DNA of 64,000 bases from CAWABB01 sp963701735 (GCA_963701735.1 CAVPBI010000026.1:496001-560000); one strand, 5' to 3'; numbered from the stretch's first letter, positions 18,692 through 28,952 are shown. The notes: generated by a model not told the origin, from the letters alone. A program made the numbers and translations.

Positions 18692-21600
18692 TTATCTCAC
18701 TTTTGCAAGCTTCCCGAGCGCCTCGCTCGAGTACCGTCCGTCCAGCGTCCGGGCAACGACCTTGTACAGATAGACCCCGTTGGCGACTTCGTCCCCGTCC
18801 CTATCGCGCCCGTCCCAGGGTATGCGCACAAACAGATCACCTCCGGTGATCGTCTCCAGGGAATGGATCAGCCGTCCGGCAACGGTGTAGATCTTCACGG
18901 CCACCGAGAGCGACGAGGGCTGATTGTGCCGGAACGTGAACTCCGTTTCGCGGGCGAACGGGTTGGGATGGTTGAAGACGTCCGTGATCGTCAGACCCTC
19001 GGCCGCGGCGACGGTGAAGTTGGTCTCTGTCATCGACGAATTGTTGTACGAGTCCCAGGCCCTCACGCGGAGGACGTGCTGTCCCGGCGCAAGCCCGGCG
19101 AGAGGGTACTGCACGGTCCCTTCTCTATAATTGTCCAGCTTGCTGCTGTACCGCTCCGTGATGTCGATGCTCTCGCTGCTGTTGTTGACCCACGCCTCGA
19201 TGCGGTGACCGATCCCGGAGCCGGAGGTGTTGATGCCGCTGGAGTCCTTCAGATCGACGATCAACACGGGATTCGGGCTGACCATATCACCCGGCCTGAA
19301 GCTGCGATTTTCGAGGTACAGATCCAGCGTCGGGCCCTGCGAGTCGGAAACCGCCGTAGTGTCGGTCCCCCCGATCCGGATCATACCCGTGTAGGCGCTC
19401 CCGTCCACGGCGGGTGCCCCGACATACCCCACCAGGCGCGCGGCGGCGGTGCTGTCTGCGTACGCAACGTCTTTGGGGACGACAAACGTCGCCTCGAACC
19501 GTCCGCCCGTGACCGAGTGCTCGCCGCGGAAGATCGTGCTGCCGGTCTCCAGGTAGTCCCAGTTGCGGCCCGGGTAGAAGTTCACGATGGTCTTGACCCG
19601 CGTGGCATCGTTCACGACCAGCGTGACCGTGCCGGAGAAGTTGGGATCAAACTGATTCGAGGCGTCCCGCATCGAGCCCTTCACGGTGACGCGGGAGAGC
19701 GACTTGAGCGGGATCAGCGACGTGCGCGGCACACCTCCGACGGAATCGACCGGTTCTCCGTTGACCGAGTCGATCGACGCGTATCGCACAGGATACTGGA
19801 GCCTCATCGACGGATCGCCCAGCACGACATACTTCTGATCGTTCGTGAGGTTCCCGGAGCTGTTCTTGTACAGGAACAGGGCGGTCGCGGGCCTCTCCAC
19901 CGCCACGCGGCCGAACTCGTCGCTGCCGAACATTTCGCGGAACGTCCCCTGGGCGAGCGTCGCGTTGGACCCCGCATACACTTTTCGAGACGCGGAGATC
20001 ACCGCCACCGCTCCCCCGTTCTGGCGGTTCATGAGCAGCTCGCCGCCTGAGACGGTCTTCGCATCGTCGAACTGCGTGAAGTTGCAGGTTGCGAGGAAGA
20101 AGAGCGGGAACCGGTCGGCGTTGACCATTGCAGGGATCGAGGTTCCGGTTTCGAGCACCCGCTCGTGAGCCCACACGCCCGGGTTCCCGTGCCCTGTCCA
20201 GCTCACCACGAGAACGCCCCGGTTGACGTTGTCAATGATCGCCTGGTATGCGCCCGGTTTCCGCCGCCCCGCGGCCGTCGTGACCGTGGGATAGTCGGCC
20301 AGGTAGATCTTCGTCTTCTCAAATTCGTCAGGCGTGAACCTGGTGGCCAGGCGCTCGGCGTCTTCGCTGTGGATCACCCCGTCGCCCACCTCGCCGCGCT
20401 CGGGCGTCCAGGCGTCGTCGGCGGTGAACAGGATCCGTTGTTTCCACGGGTCCTGGATGGAGCTGGTTTCGTACCGGATGATCTTCTCCACGAGCGAAGC
20501 CGCTTCGGACGCCGATCTCGCCGAGAGGCGCCCGTTCACGAGGGAGATCAGGTCCCCGCGCCCGAACTTCACGAAGAAGTCGTCCGTGCAGTAGCTTATC
20601 ACGTCGTTGGTGGATTGTGCCGACTGCCAGGTCGGGACATAGCTCGATTTCGAACCGAGGATCCCCTTGTAGTCGTACGACGCCCAGCCGAGGAACAACA
20701 CGAACGTGGGCTTCTTCGTCCACGTGTCGTAGGCGTATTTCAGATAATCCCTGATCGCGGTGATGTCAGGCACGCCCGAGGAGAACTCATTGTAGATCTG
20801 CCCCACCTCGGCAACAATAACGCCCAGGCCGCCGTGGGCCGGCTGCTCGCGGAATTCTTTCAGCCTGTCGGCCGAAGCCCTGTACTCGCTGGAGGTGACG
20901 ATGATCAGATCGGCGCCGTCGGCCTCGCCGCGCAGGTTCTGATTTTGCATCGCTTGCGCCGCGGCCGGGGCCTTCCAGCCCTGGGCCGTCGTGGCGCAAT
21001 ACACGCCGCCCCGCCCCGCTGTTTCCCTGACCTGGAAGACGTACGAGCCCGTCACACCCTGGACCCGCCGGACGTTGGCATGATCCGTCACGTCCAGAAT
21101 CACCGGCTCGGACGGGAATTGCTGCAGACGGTATTCGACGACAGCCGTAGTGTCGGGTGCGCGGAACTGCAGATATCCGTCGACCGCCCAGAGCATGCGC
21201 TGGTAGACAATCTCCAGCCAGTCCACATACCCCACGCCGCCCGGGTCGGAGTAGGTGGAGTACGTGAAGTTCAGCTGGCTTTGCCCCGCGCTGAGCGCCG
21301 GCGTCGCGACCGCCTGGAACGCCCCGGTGGCCAGGTAGGTATAGGCTTCGGGATTGGCGCCTGCGATCGAATGCGTTCCGATGGTTTGGCCGTTCTCGCG
21401 CACGGTGAACGAGGCGGTCCTGCTCGCCGACGACCCGAGGACGTAGCGGTACGTCGCCTGCGAGCCGGGAACAAACCCGGGGAGCGCGTTCACGTACGTG
21501 AATGCTGCGCCTGACCCGCTGAACGATCGACCGAACCAGTCCTTCCCCGACCGAAGGATGTTCACCTTCTCCTCTTCGACGAAGACGCCGTCCAGGGTGG

Positions 21601-22763
21601 TCTCCGCGATCACGGTCGCCGGCCCGGATTCCGAGGCAAGGCTTTCCATGCGCTTCCCGGCCGCCCCGCCGTACGTCAGCCAGTAGTAGTTCTCTTCACT
21701 GTAGCGGTGAATCGAATGGCGGATGGTCCGGCCCGTCGCGTCGTAGCGCCATCCGCGGGTCGAGCGCCCGTAGAAGAGCACATAGTCGTCCGGATCGAAA
21801 CGCCCGTCCGCTTCCCCCTGGACCTCGATGGCAATTTCCTCGAGGTCGGCCGGCCGAACCGCGAGGGGATCTTCGGAGAGTTCCCTCCCGCCGTTCCCGA
21901 ACAGCCGGATGGTCCGCGGATCGAGTCCCGAGACCGGCACCCCGCTGGCCTGGAGATACTGCGCGTTCAGCCGGTACACTCCTTCGTCGTCGATGGTCAG
22001 CCGTATCCAGCTCCCCGTGGCCAGCACGCTTGGAGTGGCGGCGGCGACTTTCTTCTGCACGGTTTGCGTCCAGGAGCGCGCCGCGTTTGCGTTCAGAAGC
22101 GTCGGTCCGAGCAGCTGAAGATCGCCTTCCGTCGATCCGGGGGCCGTTGGATGCGCCGAACAGGATTTCGACCCGGATGCGGGTGTACGTGCGGATGGTG
22201 CGGGTGGACGGATTGTACTGAACGGGATAGACGCGGAGTCCTGCAATCAGGAGCGACCGCGACTTGCCGACGCCGGCCATCTCGGTGATCGCGGCCGGCT
22301 GCCAGTCGGCGCGTGCCGTGGCCTGGTCATCATACTCGAAGATCTCGACCTCCGGAAGGTCGTCACGCATCCGGGAGCGAGGCACCGGTGCAAGGGTGGC
22401 ACCGGGGAGATCCGCGTAGTCGGCGGCGACAACCCTGGCCGAGACGCCGGCTTCGGTCGGAACAGCAAACGAGAAGTACCTGAATCTGAGGTCGGGGGAA
22501 CCCGGAGGGGCGGTCAGCACCGAGGCGTCAAACGGAACCTGTACGTATTCGGCTGCGTCGGATCGGACCGTCCGGCGGGCGCCGTACTGCGGCCGGTATT
22601 CGATGAGCAGGGAGCCTGCGTCGGCTCGAAGCACCTTCACGTCATCGAACGACCCGTCGGCCGCGCCTGCCGCACGCGGGCGAAGTCCGGCGTCCGCGGC
22701 GCTCGCCACGGAGGCTGCGAGAGCCACAAGCAGAGATAGAAAGCCGAACCTGAGCATCTTCAT
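18692..22763 (-). CDS. porU: PorU-like type IX secretion sortase, C25 (gingipain-like) family (one frameshift)
   Basis: Restored length is about 1,356 residues. The first frame (from ATG 22763) has a signal peptide (MKMLRFGFLSLLVALAASV) and the PorU N-terminal domain up to EILFGASNGP. One extra C in the CCCCC run at 22139-22143 moves the frame, and the protein resumes with STEGDLQLLGP. The caspase-like domain has the catalytic His in VSWTGHGNPG (codon 20190-20192) and the catalytic Cys in FLATCNFTQF (codon 20084-20086). The C-terminus (FNHPNPFARETEFTFRH, then IPWDGRDRDGDEVANGVYLY) is a FlgD-type Ig domain. PorU removes the sorting domain of T9SS cargo and attaches the cargo to the surface. 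Its start codon abuts the T-run of the terminator at 22767-22804. Confidence 0.85.
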
Positions 22764-22766
22764 AGC

Positions 22767-22804
22767 AAAAAAAACCGAATGTTAGCGTTTGCTATGACAT
22801 TCGG
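22767..22804 (-). terminator. Intrinsic terminator immediately before the porU start codon
   Basis: On the minus strand CCGAATGT and ACATTCGG form an 8-bp stem, with an inner AGC/GCT pair, followed by eight T. Only three bases separate the T-run from the porU ATG. This means transcripts from the promoter at 22974-23002 must read through, or be antiterminated, to express porU. Confidence 0.75.
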
Positions 22805-22966
22805 CGGTGGTGCATCACCCACGTCACCGGCCGTCATAGACTTGTTTGATAAAAGATCCCCGCCCCGACCAACGGCACATAGGAGGTCCGGGCGCGATCC
22901 CGGGCGTTCCTCCTCTTGAAATCCTTTAACCAAACAATTCTATAGGCCCTGCTCCGCTGTGATGCT
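22767..22966 (-). ncRNA. Candidate 6S-like structured RNA (or structured porU leader)
   Basis: A TTGACT-N17-TATCTT promoter predicts a transcript starting near 22966. It can fold into one long rod. GCATCAC (22965-22959) pairs with GTGATGC (22818-22812). An internal loop of about 10 by 10 bases follows. Then GGCC pairs with GGCC and TATAGA with TCTATG. Next, the strand 22937-22921 pairs with 22857-22842 over about 16 base pairs with one bulge (TTGTTTG against CAAACAA at its base). The tip holds AGGAGG/CCTCCT and CCGGG/CCCGG hairpins. An intrinsic terminator closes the transcript. A strong own promoter, a size of about 160-200 nt, a rod fold with an internal loop and a terminator are the features of 6S RNA. 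No sequence match to a known 6S RNA could be tested. A cis-acting leader of porU is the alternative. Confidence 0.42.
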
Positions 22967-22973
22967 GAATTAA

Positions 22974-23002
22974 AAGATAACCAGAGCGCGAAAGAAAGTC
23001 AA
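22974..23002 (-). promoter_or_regulatory. Strong sigma70-type promoter for the structured RNA/porU leader
   Basis: On the minus strand TTGACT (23002-22997) and TATCTT (22979-22974) are separated by exactly 17 bases. The predicted start falls at the 5' end of the outer stem of the RNA described at 22767-22966. Confidence 0.6.
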
Positions 23003-23107
23003 GTAGACGCCCGGCACCGATCAGTGTACACTCCATTGATTCTCGGAGGCGGAAAATGGTAAATTGTAATGATTATTGCTCTTCTCCGCTCCTCACCCCG
23101 GGTGCTC

Positions 23108-24586
23108 ATGGCGCGTCCACTGAATGTGTTGTTCCTTTCCAGCGAGGTAGAGCCGTTCGCCAAGACGGGTGGCCTCGCGGATGTCTCCGGCGCTCTTCCC
23201 CAGGTCCTGAAGGCCCTCGGGCAGGAGGTCCGCGTCATGATGCCGCGCTACGGCAGCATCAACGACCGGAAGTCCCGCCTGCACGAGATGATCAGGCTCA
23301 AGGACATTGAGGTCCCCGTCGGCAAGAAGTCCTACCCTGCCAGCGTGAAGTCCTCGTTCCTCACCAGCGTGCACGACAAAGTCCAGGTCTACTTCCTGGA
23401 CAACGAGCATTTCTTCGGCCGGCCGGGATTGTACGTCCACCCGGAATCCAAGAAGGACTATGCGGACAACGACGAGCGGTTCATTTTCTTCTGCCGGGGC
23501 GTGTTTGAGTCCCTCCGCCGGATGGGCTGGGCGCCCGACATCATCCATGCGAACGACTGGCCGACAGGGTTGGTTCCCGCGTACCTGAAGACGATGTATG
23601 CCAACGACCCGCTCTTCAAGGACACGCGGACCGTGTTCACGATTCACAACATGGCCTACCAGGGGCAGTTCCCCGCCGCATCGTTCGCGAAGACACACCT
23701 TCCTCCCGAAACATTCTCGCTGGAAGGCGTGGAGGCGTACGGGAAGCTGAACTTCCTGAAGGCCGGGATTGTCTACGCCGACGCCATCACGACGGTCAGC
23801 CAGAAATATGCGGAAGAGATCTGTTCATCGGAAGAGTTCGGATCCGGCCTCCAGGGCGTCGTCGCGGCGCGGAGGAAGCACCTCACAGGCATCGTGAACG
23901 GCGTGGACTACACGCAGTGGGACCCGATAGTCGACGAGCATATCCCCCACCGGTACGATATGCGTTCGCTGGACATGAAGGTGGGAAACAAGAAGGCGCT
24001 GCTGGACAAGATGGGGCTGCCGTTCGACGAGCACATCCCCGTCATCGGGATGATCTCGCGTCTCGCAGACCAGAAGGGGTTCGACATCCTGGGCGAGGTG
24101 CTGGACGAGTTCCTGAAGCTCGATCTGCAGTTCGTGGTCCTGGGGACCGGCGACAAGAAGTACCACGACATGTTCGAACGGGCGGCGAAGAAGCACCCCA
24201 CGAAGATGGCCGTGGCGCTGACGTTCAACAACAGCCTCGCGCACCTGATCGAGGCGGGCGCCGACATGTTCCTGATGCCGTCCCGGTACGAGCCCTGCGG
24301 GCTCAACCAGATCTACAGCCTCCGCTACGGAACCGTGCCGATCGTTCGGGCTACGGGCGGACTCGAGGACACGATCGATGACATCTCGGGCTCGTCGGGC
24401 ACGGGGTTCAAGTTCACCGGCTATTCGGGCGCCGACCTGCTCAAGGCGGTGCAGCGCGCACTCGCCGCCTTCGCCAACCAGTCGACCTGGAAGAAGCTGA
24501 TGAGGGCGGGGATGGCGAAGGACTTCTCCTGGGAAGCTTCCGCGAAGAAATACCTGCAGGTGTACAGGAGCCTCGCAAGGAAGTGA
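23108..24586 (+). CDS. glgA: Glycogen synthase (ADP-glucose/UDP-glucose alpha-glucan synthase, GT5)
   Basis: The product is about 492 residues from ATG 23108; an in-frame ATG at 23069 would add 13 residues. Start 23108 gives the family N-terminus MARPLNVLFLSSEVEPFAKT, with the KTGGLADV substrate-binding motif. The C-terminal Rossmann half has the donor-binding stretch IGMISRLADQKGFDIL. The catalytic region is PSRYEPCGLNQIYSLRYG, followed by RATGGLEDTI. The enzyme extends alpha-1,4-glucan chains from a sugar nucleotide in the cytosol. Its last base pairs overlap the GTG start of gmhB (GTGA). No branching or phosphorylase genes are nearby. Confidence 0.92.
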   Translation: MARPLNVLFLSSEVEPFAKTGGLADVSGALPQVLKALGQEVRVMMPRYGSINDRKSRLHEMIRLKDIEVPVGKKSYPASVKSSFLTSVHDKVQVYFLDNEHFFGRPGLYVHPESKKDYADNDERFIFFCRGVFESLRRMGWAPDIIHANDWPTGLVPAYLKTMYANDPLFKDTRTVFTIHNMAYQGQFPAASFAKTHLPPETFSLEGVEAYGKLNFLKAGIVYADAITTVSQKYAEEICSSEEFGSGLQGVVAARRKHLTGIVNGVDYTQWDPIVDEHIPHRYDMRSLDMKVGNKKALLDKMGLPFDEHIPVIGMISRLADQKGFDILGEVLDEFLKLDLQFVVLGTGDKKYHDMFERAAKKHPTKMAVALTFNNSLAHLIEAGADMFLMPSRYEPCGLNQIYSLRYGTVPIVRATGGLEDTIDDISGSSGTGFKFTGYSGADLLKAVQRALAAFANQSTWKKLMRAGMAKDFSWEASAKKYLQVYRSLARK

Positions 24587-25167
24587 CCGCTCGCCGCGCC
24601 GCCGTCTTTCTGGACAGGGACGGCACCATCAACGAAGAGGTGGATTTCGTCAGGACCCCGGAGGAGCTCGTGCTCATCCCGGGCGCCGCGGCTGCCGTGC
24701 GCCGTCTCAACGACGCGGGGCTCGTCAGCTGCGTGATCTCCAACCAGTCGGGCGTCGCGCGCGGATTCTACACCGAGGCCGAGCTCGTGGGTATCCACGC
24801 GAAGCTCGAGCGCGAGCTTGCAGAGGCCGGTGGCCGGATCGATCGCATCTATTACTGCCCCCATCATCCCACGAAGGGACTTCCCCCGTACGATGTCGTG
24901 TGCGAGTGCCGGAAGCCTGCGCCCGGCATGCTGCTCAAGGGAGCACGCGAGTTCGATGTCGACCTCTCCCGGTCATTCGTCGTCGGCGACCGCGACGTCG
25001 ACATCCAGGTCGGGAAGGCCGTCGGCGCCTACGCGATCCTCGTCCTGACCGGCTACGGGCAGAAGACCCGCGAAGAGATCGCCGGGACGGACATCGTTCC
25101 CGATTATGTGGCGTCGGATCTCGCCGACGCCGTCATGCACATCCTCCAGAAATATGACCATCGCTGA
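24583..25167 (+). CDS. gmhB: D-glycero-beta-D-manno-heptose-1,7-bisphosphate 7-phosphatase
   Basis: This is a 194-residue HAD-superfamily phosphatase of usual length. The nucleophile motif is AVFLDRDGTIN (residues 7-17). Next come the Ser/Thr motif VISNQSGVARG and the GmhB-specific zinc-loop cluster YYCPHHPTKG with CECRKPAPGM. The last HAD motif is FVVGDRDVDIQVGKA. It removes the 7-phosphate in ADP-heptose synthesis for the LPS inner core. The start is a GTG overlapping the glgA stop. The lipoprotein gene downstream starts inside its last codons, so the three are one operon. Confidence 0.9.
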   Translation: MTARRAAVFLDRDGTINEEVDFVRTPEELVLIPGAAAAVRRLNDAGLVSCVISNQSGVARGFYTEAELVGIHAKLERELAEAGGRIDRIYYCPHHPTKGLPPYDVVCECRKPAPGMLLKGAREFDVDLSRSFVVGDRDVDIQVGKAVGAYAILVLTGYGQKTREEIAGTDIVPDYVASDLADAVMHILQKYDHR

Positions 25168-26383
25168 TAGCGTGTCCGGCGTGCGCCGGTTACTCCCCGT
25201 TCTTGCCATCGCCGCGGCGGCATGCCTGTCCGTCATGGGCTGCAGCAAGGAGCCCGGCGAAGCCGAGTCGCTGGTCGGCTCGCTCCCGGTGGACTCGTTC
25301 GACATCCGCGACACCACCATCGCCGCAGATTCCTCGTGGAGCGCCAGGCGGTACATCCCGATGAACAGCACGGTGAACCTCCTCGGCCGGACGTTCGAGG
25401 GGTACCAGGCCATCAGCATGGTGCAGTTCTATAATATCCCCAATCGCGACACGATCCTGGTTGAATCGGCCACGCTCACCCTGACGGCGGTGACCTGGTA
25501 CGGGGATTCCTCCGGGACGCTCGGAATCACCGTGCATCGCGTCGAGCGCGGCTGGAATCCCGATGCGGTGACATGGGACTCGGTGCAGGCCGGATTCTAT
25601 GAGGCGGGGGTGGAGCGGGGCTCGTACACCGGCGGAGCGGGACCCGACACGCAGTCCATCGTGATCTCCCTCGACACCGCCATGGTCCGCCAGTGGTGCC
25701 GCCGGCTGGCAACCGACGCCGTGCCGAACTACGGCGTCGCGCTCGTTCCGACGCCGGGCAGCACCATCACGCGGGGCATCGGAACATTCGCCATCGACTC
25801 GGTCTCCTACTGGCCGAAGCTGCGCGTGATAGCGGTGAACGTCGCCGGCACGAAGCGTGACACCTCCACGTTCACGGGCGGCATCGATTCGTTCGTGGGC
25901 AACCAGGACAACGTCGTGCAGGATCCGTCGCTGCTCTACCTGATGGCCGGCGTGGCGTACCGCTCGCAAGTACACTTCCCGATGGCCAGCATCCCGCGCG
26001 GCGCCATCATCAATGCCGCCAGAATGGAACTCGCATTCAATGACGCCGGGTCAAACCTGAGCAGGTTCGTGAAGTTGCGCGTCGTGTCCGCCCAGCTCCT
26101 GGTGGGAGGATCCGAGATCACCTCGACGTCGGAGTCCGAGGTGTCCGGCGCGTACGGATATCCGGATTCCGGGTCGACGGTTCACTACTCCTTCGACGCG
26201 CGCCACCTTGCCCAGGCGTGGGTGCGCGGCCCGAACTACGGCGCGCTGCTGCGGACCGTGAACAGCGCCGAGTCCCGGAGCATCGACCGGTACGTCTTCC
26301 ACAATGAGCGGAGCGCCGATCCGGCACTGCGGCCGCGACTCCACGTGACGTACTCGGTTCCGAAGCAGGGAGGCTCGCAATGA
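25154..26383 (+). CDS. DNRLRE-like surface lipoprotein
   Basis: The product is 409 residues from ATG 25154. A lipoprotein signal peptide ends in the lipobox VMGC (hydrophobic stretch RRLLPVLAIAAAACLS). The mature part is Ser/Thr-rich and strand-rich. It contains a twice-occurring pattern of the DNRLRE/galactose-binding-like beta-sandwich kind (ESATLTLTAVTWYGDSSGTL with VHRVERGWNPDAVTWDSV, and later NAARMELAFNDAGSN). Such proteins occur as surface lipoproteins in this phylum without a known function. It is coupled to gmhB upstream and to the barrel gene downstream (ATGA overlap at 26380). Confidence 0.65.
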   Translation: MTIADSVSGVRRLLPVLAIAAAACLSVMGCSKEPGEAESLVGSLPVDSFDIRDTTIAADSSWSARRYIPMNSTVNLLGRTFEGYQAISMVQFYNIPNRDTILVESATLTLTAVTWYGDSSGTLGITVHRVERGWNPDAVTWDSVQAGFYEAGVERGSYTGGAGPDTQSIVISLDTAMVRQWCRRLATDAVPNYGVALVPTPGSTITRGIGTFAIDSVSYWPKLRVIAVNVAGTKRDTSTFTGGIDSFVGNQDNVVQDPSLLYLMAGVAYRSQVHFPMASIPRGAIINAARMELAFNDAGSNLSRFVKLRVVSAQLLVGGSEITSTSESEVSGAYGYPDSGSTVHYSFDARHLAQAWVRGPNYGALLRTVNSAESRSIDRYVFHNERSADPALRPRLHVTYSVPKQGGSQ

Positions 26384-27633
26384 AGCCCCGGGCGCTCGCC
26401 CTCCTGCTCCTCGCCGCACTGACGGCGGACCTGTCGCACGCGCAGAGCGGAGGCTCGGCCTACTCCCTCTTCGGCATCGGCGACCTGCGCTACTACCCGA
26501 GCGTCAGAGGCATCGGGATGGGATCGACCGGGCTCAGCCTGCAGTCGCCATACACGATCAACGCCGCCAACCCGGCGGCATGGGCGCGCATTGCGCAGAC
26601 GCGGCTTGAAGCCGGCATCTACTACGAAGGGTACAACTCCACCGACGGCAACCAGACGCGATACCTCGGCGGCGTCGGGTTCTCCGGCGGCATGCTCGCC
26701 ATCCCCCTCTCGACAGACCGCGGGATCGTGCTCGTCGGCGGGTTCAATCCCTACGCCAGCTCGGACTACGACGTCACGACCCGGCAATCGTACTCCTCGT
26801 CGACCGATTCGACCTCCTTCCTCGTGAGGCAGGTGGAGGACGGACGGATCTCGCAGGCGCAGATCGGGCTCTCGTGGGCCCCGCTCCCCGACTTCACGGT
26901 GGGCGCGGCGTTCCTCTTCCGGTTCGGCAAGTATACGAAGACGCTGGAGCAATCGGCAACGGAGACCGGCTACGCAGGCGGCACGATGACGCAGGAGACA
27001 TCGTTGAGAGGAACGGCGCTCAGCGTGGGCGCGCAGCTGGAGAGCCTCGGGAGAATCGCCCCGTCGCTCGCACCCTTCTCCCTGGGCGTAGCGTTCACCT
27101 CCGGCGGCAACCTCTCGTTCTCGGTCGACCGGCTGTTCTCGTACGCCGCGGAAAAGGACACGATCGAGACGTTCGATTCTTCGACGAAACTCCCGATCAC
27201 TATCGGCGTCGGCATCGGCTACCAGTTGAGCCCCCGCTGGGTCGCCGCGCTGGACGTCGTGCACCAGCCGTGGACCACGGTGCGCCTCGAAGGACGGCCG
27301 GTCAGCACGCTGAAAAACGGCACGCGCTTCGGACTGGGGCTCGAGCACGCCGGATCACGGGAGCTCAACGCGTCGTGGATCGACCGGTGCGCGTACCGTT
27401 TCGGCGGATCGTATTCGTCCACATACCTGAACGTCAACGGCACGTCGATCGACGAGTGGTCGCTCTCCGCCGGCGCCACGATCCCGTTGAGCGGCGAGAA
27501 TCGCATCGCGTTCGCCTTCGAAGGCGGCCAACGCGGAACCAACGCCCAGGGGCTCATCAAGGACACTATTATACGGTTCCACGTGGCCCTTCTGGTCAGC
27601 GAACTCTGGTTTACCCGTCCCGAGGAAGACTAG
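26380..27633 (+). CDS. Outer-membrane barrel protein (PorV/FadL-like fold)
   Basis: The product is 417 residues with a signal peptide (residues 1-21, ending DLSHAQ). A GGGAGG site precedes the ATG. The mature N-terminus GSAYSLFGIGDLRYYPSVRG and the following MGSTGLSLQSPYTINAANPA recall the start of OmpP1/FadL- and PorV-type barrels of Bacteroidota. The rest alternates short hydrophobic strands with polar turns up to LLVSELWFTRPEED. The role is unknown. It is probably co-transcribed with the lipoprotein and with glyA, which starts two bases after its stop. Confidence 0.65.
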   Translation: MKPRALALLLLAALTADLSHAQSGGSAYSLFGIGDLRYYPSVRGIGMGSTGLSLQSPYTINAANPAAWARIAQTRLEAGIYYEGYNSTDGNQTRYLGGVGFSGGMLAIPLSTDRGIVLVGGFNPYASSDYDVTTRQSYSSSTDSTSFLVRQVEDGRISQAQIGLSWAPLPDFTVGAAFLFRFGKYTKTLEQSATETGYAGGTMTQETSLRGTALSVGAQLESLGRIAPSLAPFSLGVAFTSGGNLSFSVDRLFSYAAEKDTIETFDSSTKLPITIGVGIGYQLSPRWVAALDVVHQPWTTVRLEGRPVSTLKNGTRFGLGLEHAGSRELNASWIDRCAYRFGGSYSSTYLNVNGTSIDEWSLSAGATIPLSGENRIAFAFEGGQRGTNAQGLIKDTIIRFHVALLVSELWFTRPEED

Positions 27634-27635
27634 AC

Positions 27636-28937
27636 ATGAGACACCTGCAGCAGTATGATCCCGAAGTGTTCGATGCGGTGCGTCGCGAGACCCACCGGCA
27701 GAACACCAAGCTCGAGCTGATTGCGTCCGAAAACTTCGTCAGCAGCGCCGTGCTCGAGGCGGTCGGTTCGCCCCTCACGAACAAGTACGCGGAAGGATAC
27801 CCCGGCAAGCGGTACTACGGCGGCTGCGAATTCGTGGACATGGCCGAGAACCTCGCCCGGGACAGGGTGAAAGCCCTCTTTGGCGCCGCGTACGCCAACG
27901 TCCAGCCCCATTCCGGCTCGCAGGCCAACATGGCCGTCTACTTCAGCTTCGTGAAGCCGGGCGACACGCTCATGGGGATGAACCTCGCGCACGGCGGCCA
28001 CCTGACGCACGGCTCGCCCGTGAATTTCTCGGGTCAGCTCTACCGCTTCGTCTCCTACGGCGTGGATCGTGAAACGGGATACATCGATTTCAATGACGTC
28101 GAGGCCACCGCAAAGCGCGAAAAGCCGAAGATGATCACCGTCGGGGCCAGCGCCTACTCGCGGAACATCGACTACAAGGCGTTCCGGGAGATCGCCGACC
28201 GCGTCGGGGCGTTCCTCTTCGCCGACATCGCGCATCCGGCCGGGCTGATCGCCACGAAGCTGCTGAACGATCCGCTCCCCCACTGTCACGCAGTCACGTC
28301 CACGACCCACAAGACACTCCGCGGGCCGCGCGGCGGACTGATCCTGATGGGACAGGACTACGACAACCCGTTCGGGCTCACCGCGCCGAAATCGGGCCGC
28401 ACCAAGAAGATGTCCGAGCTGCTGGACTCGATGGTGATCCCGGGGGTGCAGGGCGGACCGCTCATGCACGTGATCGCGGCGAAAGCCGTGGCGTTCAAGG
28501 AGGCTCTCGAGCCCGGCTTCACGTCGTACGGCATGCAGGTCATCAAGAACGCGCAGCGCCTCGCGGCGCGGCTTCAGTCGTACGGATACCACATCGTCTC
28601 GGGCGGAACAGACAACCACCTCTTCCTGGTCGATCTCCGGAACAAAGGGCTCACGGGGAAGGAGGCGCAGGAGGCCCTGGACCTGGCGGGCATCACGGTG
28701 AACAAGAACGGCGTTCCGTTCGACGACAAGAGCCCGCTGATCACGAGCGGCATCCGGATCGGCACCCCCGCGCTGACCACGAGGGGGATGAAGGAAGCGG
28801 AGATGGACCGGGTGGGCGACTTCATCCACGAGGTCCTTCAGGCTCCCGCAGACAACGCCGTCGCCTCGCGCATTGCGGCCGAGGTCGAGCGATTCTGCGG
28901 CGGCTTCCCGTTGTATCCCGAACTGGCCCGGGGCTGA
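27636..28937 (+). CDS. glyA: Serine hydroxymethyltransferase
   Basis: The protein has 433 residues, the normal length. It interconverts serine and glycine with tetrahydrofolate as one-carbon carrier. Visible signatures are KLELIASENFVSSAVLEA, TNKYAEGYPGKRYYGGCE, the cofactor loop NVQPHSGSQANMAVY, and the PLP lysine in VTSTTHKTLRGPRGGLIL (about residue 227). The C-terminus contains TSGIRIGTPALTTRGM. The start at 27636 has a GAGGA site. The frame is open upstream, but that part is a shadow of the barrel gene. The short gap to the preceding gene suggests co-transcription. Confidence 0.96.
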   Translation: MRHLQQYDPEVFDAVRRETHRQNTKLELIASENFVSSAVLEAVGSPLTNKYAEGYPGKRYYGGCEFVDMAENLARDRVKALFGAAYANVQPHSGSQANMAVYFSFVKPGDTLMGMNLAHGGHLTHGSPVNFSGQLYRFVSYGVDRETGYIDFNDVEATAKREKPKMITVGASAYSRNIDYKAFREIADRVGAFLFADIAHPAGLIATKLLNDPLPHCHAVTSTTHKTLRGPRGGLILMGQDYDNPFGLTAPKSGRTKKMSELLDSMVIPGVQGGPLMHVIAAKAVAFKEALEPGFTSYGMQVIKNAQRLAARLQSYGYHIVSGGTDNHLFLVDLRNKGLTGKEAQEALDLAGITVNKNGVPFDDKSPLITSGIRIGTPALTTRGMKEAEMDRVGDFIHEVLQAPADNAVASRIAAEVERFCGGFPLYPELARG

Positions 28938-28952
28938 GGCGATCAGGACCGT

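Noticed and set aside
22767..22966. Common riboswitch class (cobalamin, SAM, TPP, c-di-GMP, fluoride)
   Set aside because: None of their conserved core motifs was found in the leader on inspection; the rod-like fold suits 6S-like RNA better.
26874..27635. Upstream extension of glyA by about 250 residues
   Set aside because: This part is a shadow of the barrel gene in another frame, and glyA has a good start and ribosome site at 27636.
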